DNA of 64,000 nucleotides from Cryptomeria japonica (GCF_030272615.1 NC_081414.1:812795069-812859068), one strand, 5' to 3'; shown: positions 33,572-46,800, counted from the stretch's first letter. Numbers and translations are program-made. The notes: a model not told the origin generated them from the letters alone.

Positions 33572-35241
33572 TGTGTAGGGGAAAAAGCGAGACTAGGTTA
33601 ACATGCCCTAATCCTACCTTTTGACACACATTACGGAATATGAAAGAGCCTAGAGGTATCACAAAATTGGCTATTTCTTTTTGTGAAAGAGAGAGCCATG
33701 GGCTACCTATTAGGATTTCTATTCCTTTGTTGAAATTGAAAGACAAAATGATGCAAGTTCAAGTCCTAATCCCAAAATGTATGTACAAACGAATAACAAG
33801 ATTACAGAATTGAGATTAAACAATGAACAACTGTAAATACAAGGGCAAAATAAGAATGCAGATGCGTACCCGGAGTCAAAATCTGATTGAAAATGTTTGG
33901 GATGGGGGCGCGGGCGCCACTGTCCTGATACAGTGTCGGAAACTGCACCTGAAACTGCTGTTTTGCACTCTGGAAAACTGTCAGAAATGTCAAAAAATGT
34001 TGTCTGTCAGGAGGACTAGGGCGCCCAACGCCTCTGTCCCAGGGACCAGGGCACCCAACGCCCCTGTCCCGGCAGGACCAAGGTGCCCAGCACCCCTGTC
34101 CAGGTCTTTTGCTCTGCAATTTGATGTGGAATGCTGTCTCGACCTGCTTTTCTCGGATCTGTCTCCTACGGCGTCGTCCGAGTCCCGAAACCTGCACTTA
34201 TATCTGAAAAGGGTATGGGCGGCTATATAGGGTTTTACCTTAGTCAAACCCCCGCTTTGGTGATTTCTACCTCCACAAATAGCCAAGTTGTATTGTAAAA
34301 TTTATTGTGTGTGCAGACCTAGTGTGTGTGCAAGGTCCTAAAATGCAAACAAGCAAACTAGAGCAATCTAGAAAGTAAACCCTAATTGCTTGTAAATGAT
34401 GATGTAAATGCTCTAAATCAAGATGCAAAGTGATCTAAAGCATGAATAAAGGATATATTGAAGCTTATGCAAAGACATGAAAACAACATGAAATCATACC
34501 CAACCCTCAAGGGAGGGGTACAAGCCAATCTTCAGTCGGAAATCTCCTATTGTTCTTCAATGCCTTCCAAGCCCTAAGTGGATGAATGAATTTGATAAGT
34601 TCTTGATAGAGGGATGTTGGATGTTGTTGAAGTCTTCAAAGATCTGCTCTTTCGCTGCATATGAGGTTCCTAAAAACAAAAATCAGATCCTCTCAAATGA
34701 AGAAAGAGAGCTCTTATATATGAAAACCCTAGATCATAATTTCATCTTTTGGCCGACCTAGAGATTGAATATCCCGCCAATTTCTTGGGGTTAAGCTTTA
34801 TTTTATGATTGGATCATGCTCCTAAAATTTCGAGAAAAATGTCTGGGACCATGTGCACTCCGAGCGCCATGGTCCCGACAACTTTTCACCAAATTTTCAG
34901 GGCCGTCGGATATAATGATTTTAGAGAGAATCCCGAAGTTACAAGTGATTTCGGGATGTTTTGACCCCCGAAATCAAGCCCCCAAGTTCAAAATAGGACC
35001 TAATTAGGGTTTTTGATTAAATGATGTATTGGAGGAATAAAATGGAAAGGGCACACTTTAATGAAAGGGCCCAACTTTATGATATGGGAGATGATAAAAT
35101 AGAACCTTAGACCTAATTAATTTAATTAATTAAGTGCTAAAGGGGAAATGTAATGCAAAATGCAAAATGCGCCAAGGCGGGTGCTAAACTAGGTGTGAAA
35201 TTGTACCACCCTAGCAAGTGCATACAATTTACGACGCTACA
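33572..35241 (-). repeat. 5' LTR of element 2
   Basis: A 1,670-bp copy of 26864-28518. It has an extra short insertion near 34508 (CAAGGGAGGGGTACAAG) and few substitutions. The palindromic module is at 34816-34905. Confidence 0.92.
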
Positions 35242-35246
35242 ATAGC

Positions 35247-36440
35247 AGATGTAATCTTCACAGAAGTGGATAAAATGCTGAAAGCTAAAATAATTTATCC
35301 AATTCATCATTCTATGTGGGTAGCGAATATAGTTCCTGCTAGAAAGAAAAATGGAGAGATCAAAATTTGTGTTGATTTTCGCAATTTAAATCAAGCATCC
35401 CTCAAAGATAACTATCCCCTTCCAGTTATGGATCACCTTCTTCAAACGATTTCTGGATCCAAATGATGTCCATGCTTGATGGTTTTTTAGGTTATAATCA
35501 GATCAGTGTGGATGAAGAAGATCAACACAAAACTGCTTTTACTACTCCATGGGGAAGTTTTGCTTACAACTGAATGCCTGTCGGTTTAATTAATGCTGGT
35601 GCCACATTTCAGCATGCAATGGATCTCTCCTTTGGTGATCTAAGAAACAAGATTGTGGTTGTTTATTTGGATGACCTAACTGTCTTTTCCAAAAAATGAG
35701 AAGAACATGCTTACCATCTTGAATGCGTGTTGCAGCGATATAGGCAACAAGGGATATCCTTGAACCCAAAGAAATCTATTTTCAAGGTAACCGAAGGGAA
35801 GCTGTTGGATCACATTGTTGCAAAGGAAGGAATTCACATTGATCCTGAGCGAGTTAAAGCCATTCAGCAGTTGCAATTACCTTCTAGTAAGCCAGAAGTT
35901 CACTCATTCTTTGGCCAAATCAATTTTATAAGGAAATTCATCCTAGATTTTTCCAAGATCACAAAATCAATTATTGAGATGATGAAGGGTAATGAGGTTT
36001 TCAAATGGTCAGAGGAAGGAAAGTGAGCATTCAGTCAAATCAAGTCATCCATAGCAGATGCTCCCACGTTGATGTATCTAGACTTCAACAAGGATTTCAA
36101 TGTTTACTGTTATGCTTCAGATTCCACATTGTCTGCAATTTTAACTCAAAATCATAACAATAACGCCGAGGTGCCAATAGCTTTTATGAGCATTCCCTTG
36201 AAGAAACATGAACTGAAGTATTCTGTTGTCAAAAAACAAGCTTTTGCGATGGTAAAGGCCGTGAAACAATTTCGTTTCTACATCTTGAATTCACACTCTA
36301 ATATATATGTTCTCAATACTGCTGTAAAGACAATTCTTACTCAACAGGGGATTGGATTGAGCAAAAGAGCTTCTTGGATTGCAAAGGTTTAGGAATATGA
36401 TATCGATATCAAACCTACCAAGCTTGTTTGAGGTCAAGGA
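35247..36440 (+). pseudogene. RT and degenerate RNase H of element 3
   Basis: Reverse transcriptase resumes after element 2 with WVANIVPARKKNGEIKICVD and FRNLNQASLKDNYPLP. A frameshift lies near 35463, then GLINAGATFQHAMDL and the catalytic YLDD at 35664-35675. In-frame stops include TGA after FAYN (about 35571), TGA at about 35697 and TGA at about 36024. The RNase H that follows (YASDSTLSAILTQ, KKQAFAMVKAVKQFRFYI, VLNTAVKTILTQ) has lost the usual Glu and third Asp, so it looks like a tether domain. KPTKLV.GQGL near 36415 leads into the integrase. Confidence 0.8.
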
Positions 36441-36449
36441 TTATGCAAG

Positions 36450-37682
36450 TTGTTGGCTGAAAATACATCTGAAGGAGAAGTTGAAAGAGAAGTTATTTCA
36501 AAGTTTGAATTGCCTTTGGTTTTGTTCATTAGCACCACAGATGATTGGTTCACTAATATAGCCTACTTTCTCACATATGGAGAATGCCTGGCTTACCTCA
36601 CCTCTAAAGAGAAACGGACTATCAAGTTGAAGGCGGCTAAGTATATTATATGGGGCGATGTCTTGTATAAAAAGGGGATTGATGGTACTTTCCTCAGATG
36701 TGTGGATAAAGAGCAAAGAGAGACGCTTCTTAAGTTCTTTCACAATGAAGCATGTGGTGGGAATTTTTCTTCCTCAGTAATGGTATACAAGATGCAAAGA
36801 AATTGTTACTATTGGCCCAGGATGTTCAGGGATTTTGATGAGTGGGTGAAGAAATGTGACACATGTCAGCAGTTTAAAGGAAAGGTACAACTTGCTGCTT
36901 TGCCATTAAAGCCAGTAATCATAGAGGAGCCTTTTCAACAATGGGGTTTGGATTTCATCGGTCCTATTCATCCTCACTCTAGTGCAAATCATACCCATAT
37001 CCTGTTAGCTACGGATTATTTTACTAAGTGGGTCGAGGTCATTCCAGTGAAACAAACAACATCAAAGGTAGTCTGTGACTTCATCAAGCAAAACCTCTTA
37101 GTAAGATATGGAGTTCCACACAAGATTGTCACCGACAATGCTACCAATTTCTCTTCCTATGAGATATCAGCTTTTTGTTACAAATATGGAATCATTCTCT
37201 CTCATGCATCCGACTATTACCCACAAGGGAATGGTCAAGATGAGGCCAGTAATAAGAATATTATTACCATTCTCCAGAAGCTAGTTGACAAAAATCAAAG
37301 GACATGGCACAAACATTTGTATGAGGCATTATGGGTTGATCGCACCACAAAGAAAAGAGCTATTGGGTTATCTCCTTTTGAAATAGTTTATGGAACTAAA
37401 GCGAAGTTGCCTATTCCTTTGGAATTAGCTTTTCTCAAATTGTAGGAAGTTTTGGAGAATTATGAATTCAAAGATGCCTTAGAAAAGCGAGTGATGTATT
37501 TGACCAAGATGGAACAACAAAGAGAGGTGGTGGTTGATAGAATTAAAGAACATCAAATGCAAGTCAAGGAGTTATTTGATAGAAGAGCAAGACAAAGACT
37601 ATTCTGTGTTGGTGACTTGGTTTTATTGTGGGATAAAAGAAGAGAGCCAAAGGGAATGCATGGTAAATTTGATTCGCTCTAG
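36450..37682 (+). pseudogene. Integrase of element 3
   Basis: The integrase inserts the element cDNA into the chromosome. The HHCC zinc region reads FFHNEACGGNFSS...KKCDTCQ, with the second His replaced by Asn. The catalytic core keeps D (WGLDFIGP), D (IVTDNATNF) and E (NGQDEASNK), a DDE set. A TAG at 37443 separates a C-terminal segment (37452-37682) with RARQRLFCVGDLVLL, a typical gypsy integrase tail. No chromodomain is seen. The central 331-codon frame is intact, the longest surviving piece of pol. Confidence 0.82.
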
Positions 37683-38047
37683 AGAGGACCTTTTCACATC
37701 AGGCAGGTTTGTGGTGAGAATTCATTCTACTTGGCATAAATGGATGGAACACAGTTGCCCCTTCCTTATAGTGGGCAACATTTGAAACTTTATAATCAGT
37801 AGGGCGGACTGTCATTCGTTCATGTACATAAGATAAATAAGGTTTTTGTCCTTGTCCCAGTTTTGGTTTGTAGTGAAGGATTTTTCTTCCCTTCATGTTT
37901 TGTTTTTTTCCTTTCCCTTCTTCTACATGTTTTTGTCTTGTGTCTCTATTGACTCTTTGGCCCAATGAATAGTGCACTAGCCTATGAAACCAGAGATTCG
38001 GGTTCACCCTGCATCCTTTGCAGTCTTTGTCCCTAGTCAGAGCTAGC
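37683..38047. other. 3' untranslated interior of element 3
   Basis: Short decayed coding tail and T-rich DNA before the 3' LTR. I looked for a polypurine tract next to 38048 and saw none that is convincing. Confidence 0.45.
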
Positions 38048-38649
38048 TATTGCCCTCATATTTCGCATACTTATTATTTGAATTTCAAATTGTTCCTAAG
38101 GCTGAAAAGAGGTCTAATGAGTGTTTACGCATAGGTAATGAGCGCATTGTCCAAGGTCATTACTAGTCAAAGTCCGAAAAAATGGAAGAATTTTGAGAAT
38201 TACCACAGATTGAGAGAAACCAGTTGATAGTCAAGATCTAAATATCATTTTGTATCACATGTCCAACTTTCACCTGAACCCAGTTCATACTTTGTCATAT
38301 TTTAAACTTTCAATTTTTGATGTTTGTTGCTCCCAAATGATTAAAATATCTCATTTAAGGCTTCGTCATGAGGTGTAAATAATTATGTGAATCTATTTCC
38401 CTACTGTTGGCGTGTGTTTCAAATTTCAGGACCTAACTCCCTACCGTTTAAAAGTTATGCCATTTTTCTCCAAAGCGTTATATTTAAAATATTTAAATTA
38501 TTTCTCAAATGATAATTTAATATTTTAAATCATTTCATTATGTTTGATCATTTGTGATAAGAAAATCATCTTCAGTCATCTGTGGCATTCTTCCTTGATC
38601 CATTCTTAGTGAAAAATGGTATCCAATGTGTAAGGGATAGCTTGCTCAA

Positions 38650-38875
38650 CCAGAAGGTTAGAAATGCTCGGTTTTTTAGCATTCTTAACCATTTTGTCAA
38701 GAAGGTTAGAAATGCTCACTTTTGGAGCATTTCTAAAAAATATTTCTAACCTATCACAAAAAGGTTAGGAATGCTAAAAAATTGAGCATTTCTAACCTCA
38801 TTTCTTAACCTTGTGGGCCCCACTTTATCAAGAAGGTTAGAAATGCTCAGATGTTAGCATTCTTAACCTCTTATA
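38650..38875. repeat. U3 hairpin array, 3' LTR of element 3
   Basis: About four units of the GGTTAGAAATGCTC...GAGCATTCTTAACC hairpin repeat, homologous to 17155-17455 but with a unit deleted. Confidence 0.75.
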
Positions 38876-40349
38876 GATTTTATCAAAGAAAGAATTTAAA
38901 AAAAGAGAGAGAAAAGTAAAGGAAGATTGCAAACAAGGTTATGAGCATTCAAAATGAATTGAAGAAGGTGTGCAAAATTTGGAAGGCATAGACAAGCTAC
39001 AAACCATTTGACATAGTGCCTCACAAAGATGCCATCTTATAGCTATCAAAATTGCAGTTCATGCACACAATGGAGTTATTGAAAATGTTTTCACAACTAC
39101 CAACAGTATATTGATCTTCAGGCAAGCAGAATTTAATTGCACAATATTGCACTTCAACGTTGCAAATATGGAACATTGACAACGCATGTGGACTATTTGA
39201 CCAAATTATTTGGCAGATTTGGAAGGCAGCGTGGGAGTATGAATAGCACATGAAAACTGTTTGTTAACTACTTGTCAGAATTCCTCAAAGTAACGTGGTC
39301 TCATGTATACCACGCATGGCACGCATGTTAACTGTTTGGCGAAATTCCTCAAAGTAACATGGTCTCATGTAAATGGTGCAGGCAACGCGTATCAAACTTT
39401 GGCAAAATCCCTCACAGAAACGTGGTCTCATGGCATATACGTTTGATAATGCATGTGGACTGTGGTAGATGTTAATTCGAGCAGGTGTAATGTTTGACAT
39501 AATTCTTCAAGATGTTGCAGATCATGGAAAATGTGTACGCATAGACTAATGCAGTATATTGTTTGACAGAATGTCTCAAGCTACTGTTGGAAGGAATCAC
39601 CGTGGACATGAATGCACCATGGCAGCCCAGACCACGTGTGTAAACTGTTTGATGGACTCCCTCAGAGAAACATGGTCTTGTGGCATATGAAATGAGTAAG
39701 GTTGATTTTCACAACCTTTTCCAGCATCCACCCTGCCAACAATAAGAGGGAATCAATCAATCCTCGGTATTATGTCAAATAAGTTAAAAAAAAAAAAGAA
39801 TTACATCTACATCTTTGGCGAATATGAGTGAAGATCATAAGGCATCGTGCTGGCACATAAACTTTTCCACATGGAATTTTGGGCACCATGGTATGTGACC
39901 TGTGAAGCATAGACAATACACAAGCTATTCAATAGAATACTTCTTTCCAAACATGGAGAGAAGAGTTTTACATGTCACGGATCAGGAATGTTGAAATGGC
40001 GATATGGATTTTTAGTCAAGCCGCAGAGATAAATTTATGTCAGATGTTGTAGATGCAACCGCTCCAGTAGCCATATATTGCAAATCAGGGTGAAAGTATG
40101 GGAAATGTCACAGGATATAGAGGTATAGGCGATTCTCATGAAGCTTGATAAAATGTCTTTAAGGAATGTTGACTTGTATCTTGCAATCACATGTTGATGC
40201 GAATAATCAAAGCAAGATTTATGTCATGATTGGAGATGTCTTGATATTGGAAGGCTTTCAATATATGGAAAGAGTACATGAAATGTTTTGACAAAATTAT
40301 CAATCCTCTTTAAAATAGTGGTCAGTGGGTATTATTTTTATTTGACATA

Positions 40350-43300
40350 ATGAAATACAAGTTCCATAGCCTTGATTATGCTCCCATTCTTAAATGTTCA
40401 CATTCAGATATTGGAGATACCAAGTTGGGAAATGTAAGTCTTGCAGACTTCTGGAAAATAATGGAAAGGGAGGATAAGACTTTGACAGCTCAGAGATTAT
40501 TAGACAGTGGACTAGCTCACGCAGCAGGATATCCCACATCGGTGCAATGTCTAGAGTTAGTTCTGGAATGCATGAAAGCATTTAATCCAGAGACAAAAGA
40601 AATTAGGACGGCAGAAAGTAACGTGGCCGCCAATCTTGATCCAGTTTCCATTGCTATAACTTTCAGGTTACCTTCCAGAGATCAGTTCACGGAGATAAAT
40701 AGGGAATATGCCGAAAGTTATTTTATCAATAATGAAACCTAGTGCTTTAATAACATAGCCAGAAAGTGGTTAACAAAACCAAGAAAAGGAAAAACACAGC
40801 TTCCGAAAATAATTCACAGGTCTTTGTTGATGGAAGATATCGTTAATATGGTTATTTTCTTGACTCAAATGACTTGGAAGGATGGATGTTCTTATTCATT
40901 AATATTATATGTGAGGGCATACAATTCATTAATTGCACTGAGATTATCAACGATAATCTTTGCGATCAGTTACTCAGACTAAAGGACAATCATAACTTCT
41001 ACATGACATCGTACCTCTTCTATACTATTGTTGGGATGAAGAAATGGTCAGGATTAAATGTTGAAGGCATTTATGATGATATGACCCAAATTTACAATTA
41101 TCATCCACAATTGCAGTTGGAGGAAAGTTATCATCACTTCAGGAGGATCAATGATTCTTTCACTATGTTGACAGTAAGAGAACTGCAAGGAAATATTGGA
41201 CTCAGAATATCCTCAGAAGCAGCAGCATTGATTCAGAAATATGGTAGTTATTTTATACAATTTCCGAAGTTCACATACATTCGGATAGGAGGTTATGATG
41301 GCTGCCCTCTCATGCTGCCAAGGTTTGTTGAAGATAAGTTGGTCCTCATCGAGGTATGCCGACACATTGCACAAGTCAACAAAATTTGTCGGAATAAAAG
41401 AAAGCGTATCATTCCTTTTCCCATTGGACTTGGTTATTATAGCTGTGAGAGCCATTCAAATGCTCAAAGTATCGAGAGGTCTATAGCAAAGATTCACCTG
41501 TATCCTTATGAGATGAGATTTCCCTTTGATAGCAAAGGATATGTTACAGGAGAGTTAGAGCTCGGTGCCGGATTTGAACACTTTCCTGATATGGAAGATT
41601 TTTGGCAAGACTGCGAAGATGATTTTAAAGTGCGGAAAAGAGACTGGATGAGATTTTCTATTAAGCAGATAATTGATTATAGAATTGAAATAAATGTAAA
41701 TGGCATTGAAGATGATGAATCTGATTTGATCGATGTTTTTTACTTTGAAAGGATTCAGCTTCTTCCACTTCCACTCATCAATTGGTCAATTTCAAAAATA
41801 AGGAGTATTCAAGAAAGATTAGCTTATGTGGTTCGAAGGACTCTCGAATGGGTTAAAGGAAAGAGGATTGAGTCTACGGTAACTAGACCTTCAAATAAAG
41901 CTAATTCCTCAAAGGATAGAAATGGGGCACAGGGAAGTTCTTCCATGCCAACTAATTCGCAAAGATCTAATCCAGGGATGGGTTCACACCAAAATGTTTC
42001 CAAAGGAGGCGACGATGGAGAAGATCCAGAAAAAGGCAAGGATCTTGCCAAGGCATGTGAAGTCAACTCTGTCATTAAGAAGAAGAGATCAAAGACAAAG
42101 GGAAAAATAGTCAATCTTGTCCAAGAGCTTGAAGATGAATTAGAAATTGCTTCACCCCAACATTCTCCCAATATTGAAAATTAGCAATTTCCTTCCGTCT
42201 CACCAACTATCATTATTTCTTCACCCCAACAGGGTGATTTTTCTATTCATGAGGAAGTTGAAATAAATGATACACAAACTGAAATTCACTCTCTGCCCTT
42301 CCCAAATAATTTAGCATCTTTAACCTCTGCATATGTGAACAATCAAGAATCATTACCATCATCCTAATCATTTTGGGTACAACAGAGTTTGCAGAATAGA
42401 AAAAGAAATGTTAAGTTGGTAACTCCTAGTTTTGATGCAGTCGCAAATGTACTTCACAGGACAGCTAAATCCAAGAAAACCAAAGTTGCATCTAGATTAG
42501 GGATTAATCCATCCTCAGGAAACTTATGTGTTGAAATAGCTCAGCCCATTGTTGAAAAGGATATTAATGAAGCTAATGAGGTTGATTTTAGTATGACACA
42601 GTTGGATCTAGGTCCTACAACACATGAGGGAGTTGTTCATAATTTTCAGATTTCAGCAGCTATCTTTATCGACAAAGCAAATAAAGATAAGAAAACTAAG
42701 GATCAACTTAAGCAGCAAATTCAAGTTCTTTCATCCTACATCATATCAATTGTGGATGCTTTAGATACACAATTGAAGTCGGCCTCAACTTCTACATTGG
42801 CACACACTGGAGGAATTATTTAGAAAATGGTGACGGAAGATATACACAAATGCAGGAAACAGAGTAGGATGCTAGAAGACTGGATTAATGAAATGAAGTC
42901 TGAAGCACAAGATTTTATTGAGAAGGCCAAAGATATTCACATTAAGCTGGATGCACAGGAACAAAAAATTGTAGCAGAATTGAAGAATGCTAAAGAGAAA
43001 GAAGAGATATCTTGGCAAGATACTTCACACGAATTCCAAAAGATGGCGAAAACAGACATGAATGTACTCATTGCTGAGAAGGTCTTCTCTCATAAAGAAA
43101 AAAATCAATCCCATACATGGTGCAAAAGTATAAGTTTGAAAATGGAGAATATCAAGCAATGCTTGGATGAATATCAAAAACTCTTGATAGCTTGTGAACA
43201 AATAAAGATGAAGATAAAAGAAGATACAATGAATATCATTGGTGATGTATCGGTAAAAAAGCAATTTCAGCAAAAGGACAAGCAACTTCTCTTAATCAAG

Positions 43301-43573
43301 TTTCATGACAGAATTAAATCTGAATTAACAGATGTACAGGTGTTGGATGCAAATAAGATGAAGAGACTTAGTGTTGTTTCAATTGCCTTAGAGGCTTGTG
43401 ATATGTCTTCATATTTTCGAGATTTGGTCAATATTCAAGATAACCAAGCAACTGCCAAACTAAATATGGATAATTTGATCATTCCCAGGTACAAGTTCAT
43501 GGTGGATGCGCTCAAAGCATACAAGTCATTCAAGGCCAAAGCACCAATTCAACAAAAGAAAATAATCAGTTAG
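40350..43573 (+). pseudogene. U3-encoded long ORF of element 3, 3' LTR copy
   Basis: The better-kept copy. MKYKFHSLDYAPILKCSH starts at 40350. A private TAG at 40740 follows NNET. After a -1 change near 40875, a frame common with the 5' LTR copy runs from 40874 to 43573 with only three private stops (TAG 42182, TAA about 42367, TAG about 42821). At each of these the 5' copy has a sense codon. In total about 1,070 codons: a globular N-terminal half (LDPVSIAITFRLPSRDQFTE; NHNFYMTSYLFYTIVGMKKW; WQDCEDDFKVRKRDWMRFS), a basic and acidic linker (SVIKKKRSKTKGK), and a long helical C-terminus. The product is unknown. A remote likeness to transposon-associated plant proteins is discussed at 57311. Confidence 0.72.
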
Positions 43574-43815
43574 CATGCTTTTTGGGATATCGAAAAGCAA
43601 CACCATGTTCACATCTTTGTATATTTTATTTTGTTATGTGATACCTGGTTAGTCTTTAGTTTATTGCTGATTTTCCATAGCATAGAGTCAAGGTTAATAG
43701 GTTGACTATTTCTGCGCATAAATGTGCTAGTTATTAACTTTTTGTAATTTGCGCAGAAATGGGTTAGTTACTAACTCAAAATCAAGTTAGTTATGAGGTA
43801 GTTATTTTGAGAGAC

Positions 43816-43822
43816 TATAAAT
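43816..43822 (+). promoter_or_regulatory. TATA box of element 3 3' LTR
   Basis: TATAAAT, counterpart of 22397-22403, downstream of the U3 coding remnant. Confidence 0.55.
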
Positions 43823-44424
43823 GCTAGAAATGTAGATGAAAGGACTTTTTGGATTTTATGATTTTGGGACAGCTGAAAATTTTGGATTGTATTATTTCAT
43901 CATTTTTTAATACAAGGCAAATTGGGAGTGCTCCTATGATTGTTAAGTCTTCATTTGCTTGATGTTATGTGATTATCCTATGATATTGCAATAGCAAGCC
44001 TGCAAATTACTTTCCCAATTTCATGAAGACAATGGTCATATAGCGTTACAAGTTTCTTTGGTATCTCGGAAATATATAAACGTTATGCAAATCAAATGGT
44101 TTGTATCACTCTCTCCTCATGTGTAGTCTAGAGTTGATAGTGACAAGTTTAAAAGTCAATGGAATCCAAGTGGCAATCGTATGTTTGTTGTGAAGATTCC
44201 CTCTAAATCCATTCATAGTTATTCTTTGTTTTCATTTGCAAAGTTAATTATTCTTAAAAATACAAATACCCCTATCATACGAGGGAGCTGCCCCTCTCAA
44301 ATGCAGAGGAAGATCGTGCTCCACAAAACGATCTCTCCAACTATTGGGAACTTTTTGTCACTCCTTCGTTTGGCACATAGTAAAGATTTTTAAGTGACAA
44401 ATCTGTTTACCAACAATACCACTC

Positions 44425-44745
44425 CATATATGTCTCATTAGGCACCTCTATCTATGCCCCTGTATGTATGTCTCCCCTCTCTCTCCCATCTAGGTATACA
44501 AGATTGATGGAACATTATTTAGGGTAGATAGGGTTGATGTTAGCACGGTGGTATTGATACTTCTCTCTATCTCCCCATCTTCCTCTCTCTTTCTTCTCTA
44601 TCACCTCTCTCTTTATTCTTTGTCACCTCTCTCTCCCCTCCCTATGTCTCTCCCTCCATCTCTATCTCCCCATTCCTTACCCTCATATATATCTTCCTCC
44701 CCTACTCTCTCATACTCTCTCTATTTCATCTATTCTAACACATGT
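44425..44745. repeat. CT-rich tract homologous to 16250-16470
   Basis: Shares TACAAGATTGATGG, ATCTTCCTCTCTCT and CCTCATATATATCTTCCTCC in the same order as the left flank of element 3. The locus therefore carried duplicated CT-rich units before that element inserted. Confidence 0.7.
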
Positions 44746-44769
44746 GTTGCCCCTTACAAAGATACCTAG

Positions 44770-45085
44770 AGGGCCAAAGAGAGGTTAGATAGCTAGATGG
44801 GAAGAGAGGGGTGAGATAGATAAAGGGGGATAGAAGAGGAGAGCTGATGAATTAAGAGAATGAGAGAGAAGAGGAGGGAGAGAGAGAAAAGAGAAAGAGA
44901 GGGCTAAGGAGGGGGAGAGGGAGAGGTATACATGGAGTGAGATATGGATGGATATGTAGAGAGGTGGAGAGAGAAAGTGGGAGAAACCTAGAGAGGGGTA
45001 GAGAGGGTGTGATGGAAAGCTGGTGATGTTGATGGTAAAGAGAATAAGAATTAGTAGGGAAGGGGGAGAGAGATGGGGATAAGGG
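44770..45085. repeat. GA-rich tract
   Basis: Purine-rich mirror of the CT tract. Its beginning is homologous to 11130-11200. Confidence 0.8.
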
Positions 45086-45119
45086 GTGAAATACATGAAT
45101 CCTATATATACCCACTCCA

Positions 45120-46800
45120 TTCCACTACCACCATAAAAAATATTTAAGATAAATTAAATTGACTCCTTCAACCCTAAATCTAGAACTTTATTGCATTTTA
45201 TTTTCCCTAATTTAAACAATGTGTACTTCATGATTTTGCCATGGATTATACCAAACAATATCATGTGTACTAACATGTGATAAGCATGCAAGGATAATTA
45301 CCTAACAATCTCTTGTGTAAATGCCTCTATTACCTAACTTGAGGAACATTCTATTATATAAACATGTGATAAGCATGCAAGGATTATACCAAATAATCTC
45401 ATGTGTAAATGCATCTATTACCTAAAGAGAAACATTCTATTATATAAATCATCCATTTTGTATAACATCAAATGTGAAAAAAAAAACACATCTTGCCAAC
45501 CATGACCTAAGCTTGTGCATGTTTAAAAGATAAAATATGTAATTTAACCTATGACTTTGTGTTTGCGATGTAATTTTATCACAAACCTACAAAAACATGA
45601 AATGAGGAATACACTTTTGTTGGGGTGCACATGCTTCTATTACCTAAAGAGGAATGTTATGGTGTCCAACCATTCATTTGAGATAACATCAAATGAGTTA
45701 ACATTAAAACAAATAAAAACTATGAAGCCTTTGTTATTATTTTATTTGTGTAGACATTTTAAATTTAATTACATATATCTTGCATCTAGGTGTTCATAAT
45801 TAGAATCATGATAGATTTTATCTTGAAATTCGTGAGAACTTTGTATCTCTCATGACTATTTCTCATTCTTCCTAGACTTTAATTTAGCGTGTATTATATT
45901 TTTAGTAGTAACTCCTAGTCATCTTCATGGTCTTATGTTTAATCTAACATACATGATTCCATCTTACCCTTCTAATACGTTCCTAAAAATCATCTTGTCT
46001 TTGTGCATTTCTTTTAGAGAAGCGAGTCATCTGGTTCTTATCGTAAATGTAGATCACTCAATAGACTTTGAAAGTTTAACTCATTATATATTTTGATGAA
46101 TGTTTCACATCTAATAATTCTTTTATATCTAAAATCTCTCTTCCTTATTATTAGACCTAAGGTTTGTTATCACAAAGATTTACTTTCTTACCTCCATCCA
46201 TTTAATTCATTTTTTTTATAAATAAGGCTATACAAATTTTTAATTAAAAATATAATACTACAATATTAATAAAATACTATGGGATCACACCCTTAAAGAT
46301 TAAGTGAAACCAACTCTTTACTAAAGAAAGAGTTCAAATGACCAAGCCCAAACATAACACACCAAAGCAACTAATGCAACACCAATAAGAGAGGGCTCTT
46401 TGTCATCAAGTTGTTTTATTCATGCTTTTTGTCCAAACAAAAATCTAATCTTGAGGTCCTTACAAATGTTTTCTTTAGTGGACTAAACCCACAATCAAAA
46501 ATTTCATGGAAGGATTTTGAAGATGAAGTGCTCAGGTCATGGTTTGTTCAACCTTTCGTACAACCTTTCTTCATTAGACACTTTGCTTTATTCAAAGACA
46601 TTGTATTGGCATCCCACAAAGCAGAAGGATCTTCTCCTGCATAAACACTCCAAATCTTTTTTATAATTTTCATGTGATATAACTGGATCTTCCTTCATGA
46701 TGCGTTTGTGACACAAATATACAAATCTACGACACCAATATACAAATTTGCCCACAGTAACCTCTATAAAAGTCCAAATTTACAAAGAAAAGGGCCTAGT
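45120..46800. repeat. AT-rich DNA with a local tandem duplication
   Basis: Two copies of about 85 bp (45279-45360 and 45362-45445) share ACATGTGATAAGCATGCAAGG and AAATGC.TCTATTACCT. A third, worn piece is at about 45630. No gene is seen. A 77-codon frame at 46411-46644 has no recognisable motif. Confidence 0.5.

Larger units (their letters stand above)
26864..35241 (-). mobile_element. Element 2: non-autonomous LTR retrotransposon nested in element 3
   Basis: An 8.4-kb minus-strand element with LTRs 26864-28518 and 33572-35241 (termini TGTAGC...TACACA). It is flanked by the target duplication ATAGC (26859-26863 and 35242-35246) inside the RT gene of element 3. The interior has a polyprotein of unknown N-terminal half plus protease and G-patch regions. 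I find no Gag capsid domain, RT or integrase. Primer site and polypurine tract are identical to those of element 1. The two LTRs are clearly more alike than those of element 3. Confidence 0.93.
16556..44415 (+). mobile_element. Element 3: giant Ty3/gypsy element (Tat/Ogre-like), split by element 2
   Basis: Direct repeats 16556-22999 and 38048-44415 with termini TGTTG...CAACA flank a gypsy gag-pol; the right copy starts TATTG. The 5-base flanks are ATACT (16551-16555) and ATACC (44416-44420), a target duplication with one mismatch. TGGCGACTCTACTGGGGA at 23006 resembles the tRNA-Arg-type primer site of Tat/Ogre elements. Gene order is Gag, protease, RNase H, RT, degenerate RNase H, integrase. 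Without element 2 its length is about 19.5 kb, two thirds of it LTR. Multiple stops and frameshifts make it dead. I found no clear polypurine tract before the 3' LTR. Confidence 0.88.
38048..44415 (+). repeat. 3' LTR of element 3 (about 6.4 kb)
   Basis: A full-length counterpart of 16556-22999, starting TATTGCCCTCATA (first G mutated) and ending TTTACCAACA. It has the hairpin array (38650-38875, shorter by one unit or more), the coding remnant (40350-43573) and the TATA box (43816). Confidence 0.88.

Noticed and set aside
16556-44415. Reading the 6.4-kb repeats as a segmental duplication
   Set aside because: Ends TGTTG/CAACA, near-matching 5-bp flanks, a primer site just inside and gypsy pol between them fit LTRs far better.
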